Below are positions 1 through 5,600 of a stretch of DNA of 5,995 bases, piece by piece. Under the pieces are notes generated by a model, which saw nothing but the letters and a program-made list of their open reading frames with translations, did no database searches and had not been told where the DNA came from. Source of the stretch: an uncultured Eubacteriales bacterium (lineage in GTDB: Bacteria; Bacillota; Clostridia; Oscillospirales; Oscillospiraceae); assembly GCA_900555735.1 (NCBI GenBank), contig USMI01000124.1, positions 1-5,995 on the forward strand. Reading direction: 5' to 3'. Made by a program: the position numbers and the translations under genes. Within the stretch, counting starts at the first letter, position 1, and each line of letters opens with the position of its first letter.

Positions 1-55
1 GTATTGCTACCGGGAGATTTTAAGTCTCCTGTGTCTACCATTCCACCACACCGGC
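1..55 (-). tRNA. tRNA-Leu (anticodon UAA), 3' part cut off by window edge
   Basis: Read on the minus strand, the RNA begins GCCGGTG at position 55, which is the 5' acceptor strand. It continues with TG and then a D-arm containing GTGGAA...GGTAGACAC, the pattern typical of leucine tRNAs. The anticodon stem is a perfect 5-bp pair (GGAGA at 29-25 with TCTCC at 17-13) around the loop CTTAAAA (24-18). This puts anticodon UAA at 22-20, decoding UUA (and UUG by wobble). After the stem, CGGTAGCAATAC starts a long class II variable arm, as expected for tRNA-Leu. The window ends there, so the T-arm and the 3' acceptor strand are outside. It has its own promoter just upstream. Confidence 0.93.
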
Positions 56-72
56 GGATACTGGCAAGGATT

Positions 73-101
73 AGAATACCACACTTCGTCCGTTCCGTCA
101 A
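73..101 (-). promoter_or_regulatory. Promoter of tRNA-Leu(UAA)
   Basis: On the minus strand a -35 box TTGACG (101-96) is followed by exactly 17 bases and a -10 box TATTCT (78-73). Each box differs from the sigma-A/sigma-70 consensus by one base. Transcription should start around 65-67, giving a leader of roughly 10 nt before the mature tRNA 5' end at 55, as is common for stable RNA genes. Promoter identity is inferred from box quality, spacing and position. Confidence 0.85.
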
Positions 102-111
102 CCCTTTTTCA

Positions 112-143
112 AAATTTCTTTCTGGTATCCGCAAATTTCTTTC
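112..143 (-). promoter_or_regulatory. Candidate UP element: two A/T-rich direct repeats 21 bp apart
   Basis: The 11-mer GAAAGAAATTT (minus strand) occurs at 143-133 and again at 122-112, offset by 21 bp, which is two helical turns. The copy nearer the promoter lies about 45-55 bp upstream of the predicted tRNA start, where the RNA polymerase alpha C-terminal domain contacts A-tract UP elements. The second copy would present the same face of the helix. The repeats are seen directly; the UP-element role is inferred. Confidence 0.5.
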
Positions 144-153
144 GACAGGAAAG

Positions 154-175
154 GAGAGGGCCTTGCGGCCCTCTC
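154..175 (-). terminator. Hairpin terminator after the thiolase gene
   Basis: A perfect 9-bp, mostly G/C stem (154-162 with 167-175) closes a 4-base loop that reads GCAA on the minus strand. It starts 26 bases after the thiolase stop codon and lies before the tRNA-Leu promoter. The following minus-strand tract is CTTTCC, a weak U-run, and the opposite strand ends in TTTCT, so the hairpin could act in both directions. Intrinsic termination is likely from position and stem strength, although the U-tract is imperfect. Confidence 0.75.
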
Positions 176-201
176 TTTCTATCCATTCATTCAATCGGCA
201 G

Positions 202-1458
202 TCAGCACTTCTCGAAGATGGTGGCAACGCCCATACCGCCGCCGATGCACAGGGTAGCCAGACCCTTCTTGGCGTCGTCGCGCTTCTGCATCTCGTGCAG
301 CAGGGTGACGATGATACGGGCACCGGAAGCGCCCACGGGGTGGCCCAGAGAGATGGCGCCGCCGTTGACGTTGACCTTATTGATGTCGAAGTGCAGCTCG
401 CGGGCCACAGCGATGGACTGGGCAGCGAACGCCTCGTTGGCCTCGATCAGGTCGATGTCGTCGATGGTGACGCCGGCCTTGGCCATAGCCTGACGGGAAG
501 CGGGCACGGGGCCGACGCCCATGATCTTGGGATCCACGCCGCCCTGACCCCAGCCGATCAGCTTGGCCATGGGCTTCAGGCCGTACTTGGCCACAGCCTC
601 GCCGGAAGCCAGCACGATGGCGGCAGCGCCGTCATTGATACCGGAGGCGTTGGCGGCGGTCACGCGCTGCTGGCCCTTGTCAGCGGCATCCTGAGCGCCG
701 GTAACCTCGAAGGTATGTACCACCTGAGGATTGGGGGACTCGGGACCCACGGGGAAAGCGCCCTTCAGCTTGGCGATGCCTTCCTTGGTCACGCCGGCCT
801 TGGGATACTCATCGCGCTTGAACTCCACGATCTCCTTCTTGACCTTCACGGGCACGGCAACGATCTCATCGTCGAACTTGCCGGCAGCCTGAGCGGCCTC
901 GGTCTTCTGCTGGGAGGCGGCGGCGAAGGCGTCCTGCTCCTCGCGGGTGATGCCCCAGATGTCGTTGATATTCTCGGCGGTGGTGCCCATGTGGTAGTTG
1001 TTGTAAGCATCCCACAGGCCGTCCTTAATCATGGTGTCCACCAGCTTCTTGTCGCCCATACGAGCGCCCCAACGGGCGTCCATGGAGGCGAAAGGAGCGG
1101 CGCTCATGTTCTCGGTACCGCCGCAGACCACGATGTCACTGTCACCGGCCAGAATGGAGCGTGCGCCCTCGATGACGGACTTCATACCGGAGCCGCACAC
1201 CATACCAACGGTATAAGCGGGAACGGAATAAGGAATACCGGCCTTGATGGAAACCTGACGGGCAACGTTCTGACCCTGAGCAGCGGTCAGGATGCAGCCG
1301 AACATGACCTCGTCCACGTTCTCGGGAGCCACGTTGGCGCGCTTCAGCGCCTCCTTGACGACGATGGCGCCCATATCGGCGGCGGGGGTGTTCTTCAGGG
1401 ATCCGCCAAAGGAGCCGATGGCGGTACGGCAGCAGTTGACAACGTACAGATCCTTCAT
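202..1458 (-). CDS. thlA: Acetyl-CoA C-acetyltransferase (biosynthetic thiolase)
   Basis: This cytoplasmic enzyme condenses two acetyl-CoA to acetoacetyl-CoA, the entry step of C4 (butyrate/butanol-type) metabolism; the reaction is reversible. The product has 418 residues. Thiolase hallmarks are intact: the acyl-accepting Cys88 in VCGSG, NEAF at 341-344, GHP at 372-374 with His373, and Cys404 in CIGGG near the C-terminus. Stretches such as RTAIGS, ENMS and NGGAISLGHP fit clostridial ThlA, which is about 392 residues. The extra length is mostly one insertion: residues 236-265 replace a loop of about five residues just before the CoA-pocket segment TAANASG. ATG 1458 is chosen because AGGAGG sits 7 bases upstream and MKDLYVVN aligns with the family N-terminus; a start at 1551 would lie inside the -35 box. 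The gene is monocistronic, with its own promoter and a hairpin terminator. Lys codons read as AAG and sampled Arg codons as CGT/CGC, suggesting high expression. Family assignment is firm; acetoacetyl rather than longer 3-ketoacyl specificity is inferred. Confidence 0.95.
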   Translation of the reverse strand: MKDLYVVNCCRTAIGSFGGSLKNTPAADMGAIVVKEALKRANVAPENVDEVMFGCILTAAQGQNVARQVSIKAGIPYSVPAYTVGMVCGSGMKSVIEGARSILAGDSDIVVCGGTENMSAAPFASMDARWGARMGDKKLVDTMIKDGLWDAYNNYHMGTTAENINDIWGITREEQDAFAAASQQKTEAAQAAGKFDDEIVAVPVKVKKEIVEFKRDEYPKAGVTKEGIAKLKGAFPVGPESPNPQVVHTFEVTGAQDAADKGQQRVTAANASGINDGAAAIVLASGEAVAKYGLKPMAKLIGWGQGGVDPKIMGVGPVPASRQAMAKAGVTIDDIDLIEANEAFAAQSIAVARELHFDINKVNVNGGAISLGHPVGASGARIIVTLLHEMQKRDDAKKGLATLCIGGGMGVATIFEKC

Positions 1459-1465
1459 GATAGTT

Positions 1466-1471
1466 CCTCCT
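1466..1471 (-). promoter_or_regulatory. Ribosome binding site of the thiolase gene
   Basis: A perfect AGGAGG on the minus strand stands 7 bases before ATG 1458. It decides the start: the upstream in-frame ATG at 1551 has no comparable site and overlaps the promoter. Confidence 0.92.
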
Positions 1472-1496
1472 AAAATGATTGTTGGAAAAATATACA

Positions 1497-1521
1497 GTAC
1501 ACTGATGTGTTCCAGTGGTAC
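1497..1521. repeat. Imperfect inverted repeat spanning the predicted thiolase transcription start
   Basis: On the plus strand GTACACTG (1497-1504) and CAGTGGTAC (1513-1521) form an 8-bp inverted repeat with one bulged base and an 8-base centre. The expected start site, near 1516, falls inside one arm. A transcript would therefore lack part of that arm, so a DNA-level operator fits better than an RNA hairpin. No known regulator is recognised for it. Confidence 0.4.
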
Positions 1522-1522
1522 T

Positions 1523-1551
1523 ATCATAGTTAATTTTTTAACATATGTCAA
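1523..1551 (-). promoter_or_regulatory. Strong promoter of the thiolase gene
   Basis: On the minus strand a perfect -35 box TTGACA (1551-1546) and a -10 box TATGAT (1528-1523, one mismatch to TATAAT) are separated by exactly 17 bases. The start is expected around 1516, giving a 5' UTR of about 58 nt before the ribosome binding site and ATG 1458. A/T-rich DNA upstream (1552-1580) could add UP-element activity. It lets the thiolase be expressed independently of the mfd unit. Confidence 0.88.
1527..1544. promoter_or_regulatory. Rex-type operator inside the thiolase promoter spacer
   Basis: The minus strand reads ATGTTAAAAAATTAACTA. It matches the clostridial Rex consensus TTGTTAANNNNTTAACAA at 12 of its 14 specified positions, with one symmetric mismatch in each half-site. 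The palindrome occupies nearly the whole spacer between the -35 and -10 boxes, so a bound repressor would exclude RNA polymerase. Rex is a repressor that senses the NADH/NAD+ ratio and controls thiolase and butyryl-CoA pathway genes in Clostridium. The motif match is seen; Rex binding is inferred, and the rex gene is not in this window. Confidence 0.7.
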
Positions 1552-1561
1552 TCAGAAAAAT

Positions 1562-1579
1562 GATTTTTGTGAAAAAATC
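1562..1579. repeat. A/T-rich inverted repeat between the chaperone gene and the thiolase promoter
   Basis: GATTTTT (1562-1568) and AAAAATC (1573-1579) form a 7-bp inverted repeat around a 4-base centre. On the minus strand ATTTTTC follows, so it could be a weak terminator for the mfd/chaperone unit. It also lies directly upstream of the thiolase -35 box, where an A/T-rich UP element would sit. The stem is weak and neither role is certain. Confidence 0.3.
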
Positions 1580-1632
1580 GTGATTCGTGTCAGGAAGGCC
1601 TCCTGTTTTTCGTCAAATCGACCAATTTCCGA

Positions 1633-2691
1633 TCAACCCTGCGCCTCCGTCAGCTGGGTATACAGCTTCTGCTGGAGCGTGGCGAACTTTGTATAATAAG
1701 CCGCCACATCGATCCGGTCATATACGGAGTCGTTGTGCTCCACCTGCGCCTCGGCAATTCGGGTGGACATCTCCTCGCCGAAGGCAAGCTCCGCGGCGGC
1801 ATCCAGATCCACCGGACGGCGCAGCAGCACATAGTAGCCGCTCTCATCCTCGATGACATCGCTGACCTCGTCCACCGCCAGCGCGGCAAGCGCCGTACTC
1901 AGCGTCGTTTCCTCGCAGCCGTCATAGGTGGCGTTGGCATTGACCGTCACGTTCTCCCCGGCCTCCAGCGCGGCAAAGGCGGCGGCCTTGTCGTCGGCAG
2001 CGGCGATCTGACGGGCATAGTCCTCCATCAGGGCTTTGGCGTCGGCCTTGGCGGCGTCGTCCAGACCCGTGGTGCTGATAAACAGCATGTCGGTGGTCAT
2101 CAGCTTATGCTCCTCCGCCATGGTGGTCAGGTCGCTGTCGCTGGGACGCATGGCGCCGTTCTCACCGCAATAGGCCTCATACAGTCGGCTATACAGGGCG
2201 GAAATGTTCATCAGATCATCATACTGCCCCTCGGTGATACCATTGAGCTTCAGTACCCGCTGCAGGTCTTCGCCGTAGGCGTCCTTCTGCGCCTGCAGGG
2301 TGGCCTGATCCTCCTCCGTCAGCGTAACGTCCATGTCCTTGGCCCACTTGCGGATGACCGCCTGCTGGGTCGCCCGGACCTCCGCCTGCTGGGCCACATA
2401 ATCGCCGATGGTATAGCCATCCTCGCTGATCTGCAGACTCAGGTCCGTGGTGCCGATCTGCGATACCACAGACTGGGCCGTATAGTTGATCAGATAGAGG
2501 TACTCTCCGGCAGAGACCGGCTCGCCGTCCACGGTCATCACCGTTTCGCTGCCCTTCAGGCCGCTGGCCTGCTGGATCAGCGGCTTGCTGCTGACCCATT
2601 TCTCGCTGGCAATCATACCGGCACAGATCAGCATGGACACCGCCGCACCCACCAGAAAGCGGATGATCATATTGAACGTTTCTTTTTTCAT
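1633..2691 (-). CDS. Membrane-anchored SurA/PrsA-like protein with degenerate parvulin domain
   Basis: The 352-residue product starts with two lysines and a hydrophobic segment at about residues 8-28. No lipobox precedes Cys23, so an uncleaved N-terminal anchor or signal peptide with the rest outside the cell is most likely. Residues about 50-180 resemble a SurA-type N-terminal chaperone region: a short strand-turn segment (VMTVDGEPVS) followed by helices and a KLNGITEGQYDDLM stretch. Residues about 196-293 resemble a PpiC/parvulin domain, best seen in DEVSDVIEDESGYYVLLRR. In my alignment the two conserved parvulin histidines are Asp201 and Tyr287, and the GG-LG segment is missing, so isomerase activity is doubtful and a holdase/foldase role is more plausible. 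The C-terminal tail is helical. ATG 2691 overlaps the mfd stop as ATGA and has AGGAGG 7 bases upstream. The fold family is fairly sure; the substrate is unknown. Confidence 0.8.
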   Translation of the reverse strand: MKKETFNMIIRFLVGAAVSMLICAGMIASEKWVSSKPLIQQASGLKGSETVMTVDGEPVSAGEYLYLINYTAQSVVSQIGTTDLSLQISEDGYTIGDYVAQQAEVRATQQAVIRKWAKDMDVTLTEEDQATLQAQKDAYGEDLQRVLKLNGITEGQYDDLMNISALYSRLYEAYCGENGAMRPSDSDLTTMAEEHKLMTTDMLFISTTGLDDAAKADAKALMEDYARQIAAADDKAAAFAALEAGENVTVNANATYDGCEETTLSTALAALAVDEVSDVIEDESGYYVLLRRPVDLDAAAELAFGEEMSTRIAEAQVEHNDSVYDRIDVAAYYTKFATLQQKLYTQLTEAQG

Positions 2692-5600
2692 GTGTGCTCC
2701 TCCTTGTCAGGCGTATCGCCTGTATTTTCTGTGTGCTGTAATGCCAGCTCCTCCACCAGCTTACCGGCGGCGGACAGGGCATCCTCCTTGGGCTGTAAAT
2801 ACAGCGTCAGCTTCGGCTGTGCCGCGGCGCTCAGCTGTAAGCGCCGGCGATAGGACGCCATGCCGCACATGGCGGCCACGGCGGCGATATCCGGCCGGGG
2901 GCCGAAGGAAAACACCAGCTGTGTGCCCCGCTGGGTGATATCGCAGATACCGGCCTTTGCCGCCGCCGACCGCAGCAGCGCCACATCCAGCAGCGCGCTG
3001 ACCGCCGGAGGCACATCGCCGTAGCGATCCAGCAGCTCATCCATCAGCTCCGCGGCATCCTCATTGGTGCGGATGGCGGCGATGCGGCGGTAGAGATCCA
3101 TCCGCTGCTCCGCCGAAGGTACATACCGCTCCGGAATGTAGGCCGACACCGTCAGGTCGGCGGCGCACTCCGGCGGGATCTCCGCACGCTTGCCCTGCTG
3201 CTCCAGCACCGCGTCGTTCAAAAGCTTCAGGTACATGTCATAGCCCACACTCATCATATAGCCGGACTGCTCCGGCCCCAACAGGTTGCCCGCGCCGCGA
3301 ATTTCCAGATCACGCATGGCGATGCGGAAGCCGCTGCCGAACTCCACATACTCCCGGATGGCGGACAGCCGCTTGCTGGCCACCTCGCTGAGCACCTTTC
3401 CGGTGCGGTAGGTAAGGTAGGCGTAGGCCCGCCGTCCGGAACGGCCCACACGGCCCCGGATCTGGTGCAGCTGGCTCAGGCCCAGCCGGTCGGCCTCCTC
3501 GATGATGAGGGTATTCACATTGGGGATGTCGATGCCGGTCTCGATAATGGTGGTGCATACCAGCACCTGTATCTCGCCGTCGGCCATCTGCTGCATGACA
3601 TGGCTCAGCTCCCGCTCGCCCATTTTGCCGTGGGCGGTGGCGATGGCCGTCTCCTCCCCCAGCAGCTGCCGCAGCCGTCCGGCGGTGTTTTCAATGTTCT
3701 CCACGCGGTTGTGAAGGTAGTAGACCTGACCGCCCCGATCCAGCTCCCGGCGGATGGCCTCGGCGATGACGCCCCAATCGTGCTCCAGCACATAGGTCTG
3801 CACCGGCTGACGATCCTGCGGCGGCTCCTCGATGGTGCTCATGTCCCGGATGCCGGAAAGCGCCATGTTCAGCGTCCGTGGGATCGGCGTGGCGGACAGC
3901 GTCAGGGTATCCACCTGCCGGGCCCGCTCCCGCAGCTTCTCCTTGTGGGTGACACCGAAGCGTTGCTCCTCGTCGATGATAAGAAGGCCCAGATCCTTGA
4001 ACTCCACATTCTTGTTCAACAGCTTGTGGGTGCCGATCAGCAGATCGACGCGGCCCGCCTTCACCCGCTCCAGCACCTGCCTGATCTGCTTGGGGGTGCG
4101 GAACCGGGACAACACCTCCACCGTCACCGGGAAGGAGCGGAATCGATTCTGGGCGGTGACGTAATGCTGCTGGGCCAGCACGGTGGTGGGCACCAGAATG
4201 GCCGCCTGCTTGCCGTCCAGAATACACTTCATCACGGCCCGCAGGGCCACCTCCGTCTTGCCGTAGCCTACGTCGCCGCACAGCAGGCGATCCATAGGGG
4301 CGGGTTTTTCCATGTCGCCCTTGATCTCCTCGATGGCCCGCAGCTGGTCGCCGGTCTCCTCATAGTCGAAGGCGTCCTCGAACTCCCGCTGCCACGGGCT
4401 GTCCGGCGAAAAGGCGAAGCCCGGCTGCCGCTGCCGCTGGGCGTACAGCTGGATCAGCCCCGCCGCCAGCTCCTTGGCAGCGGCCTTGGCCCGATAGGTG
4501 GTCTTGGCCCACTCGGTACCGCCCAGCTTGTTGAGCTTGGCGGGCTTTTCGCCGTCCTCGCCGCCCGCGCCGATGTATTTGCTCACCAAGTCCAGTGATG
4601 TGGCCGGTACATACAGGCAGTCGCTTCCGGCATAGGCGATCTTGATATAGTCCTTTTCCACCCCGTCCACCGGCAGGCGCAGCATCTCCACAAAGCGGCC
4701 GATGCCGTGGTGGGCATGCACCACCAGATCGCCGGGGGTCAGGTCGGTATAGGATTGCAGCTTCTGGCGATTGCTGTCCTTGACGCGGCGGGGCTTTTTC
4801 GTCTTTCCGCTGACGCTCTCCGTCAGCTGGCCCTCCGTCAGCACCGCCAGCTTCAACGACGGCCATTCGCTTCCCGCGCTGACCGCGCCCAGCTGGATGG
4901 CCGCCTGCCCCGGTTGAGGCAGCCTGCTGCCGTCCAGCGACAGCGCCGCTGTGATATCCCGGCCCCGCAACAGTTCCTGCATGTTGCGGGCGCGGACTTC
5001 GCCGCCGCACAGCACCACCACGCGGTAACCGGCGGTGAGATAGTGCTCCATATCAGAGGCCGCCGTTTCCAGCGAGCCGCCGTAGGTGCTCAGCTGGCGG
5101 GCGGAAATTTGCAGCAGCTCACCCGGCGGCAGCAGATAGCGGCTGGTGGGCAGGCTGTCCATCTGGCACAGGGCGAACCGGGCCAGCCGTGCCGCCGTCT
5201 CGCCCTCCGTCAGGGAAAGCTCGCCCATGGCCGGGGCCATAAAACCGTTTTCCGCCGCGGCGGCCACGTCCTCCTTCAGCTGCCACAGCCAGCCCTTCAA
5301 CCCCTCGCTGACCCGTCCGCCCTCGCAGACGAACACCATGGCATCCTCCGGCAGATAGTCCAGCGCTGTGGTCTTTTCCGGGTATACCGCCGCCAGATAC
5401 CGGTCGCTTCCGTTGGGCGTCATGCCCTGCCGCAGCGCCGCAGCGTCACTCTCCAGCTGCCGCAGCAGCGGCTGAGCCTGTTCCTTCTTTTTCAGCCGCT
5501 TCCCTGCCGTTTCCAGCGCGGCGGCGGCCTTCTCCGCCGTGCCCGCCCCGTAGAAGGGCAATACCTCTCCGGCGGGCAGCAGCAGCGTTTCGTTCAGGTT

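Noticed and set aside
4..1473. 489-codon plus-strand open frame antisense to the thiolase gene and the tRNA
   Set aside because: It runs across the tRNA, its promoter and the terminator. Its product is a low-complexity Gly/Leu/His/Asp-rich string typical of an antisense shadow of a GC-rich, codon-biased gene.
1459..1551. N-terminal extension of the thiolase by 31 residues from ATG 1551
   Set aside because: That ATG lies within the -35 box and upstream of the predicted transcription start; the extension has no family similarity, and AGGAGG points to ATG 1458.
2616..2640. Lipoprotein signal in the SurA-like protein (Cys23)
   Set aside because: The residues before the cysteine are M-L-I, not a lipobox such as L-A-G or L-S-A, so lipidation is not supported.
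1735..2853. 372-codon plus-strand open frame antisense to the SurA-like gene
   Set aside because: The minus strand carries a coherent protein with a good ribosome binding site and recognisable domains; the plus-strand product has no recognisable motif.
3465..4598. 377-codon plus-strand open frame antisense to mfd
   Set aside because: It lies opposite the conserved helicase motor of mfd and is a composition shadow.
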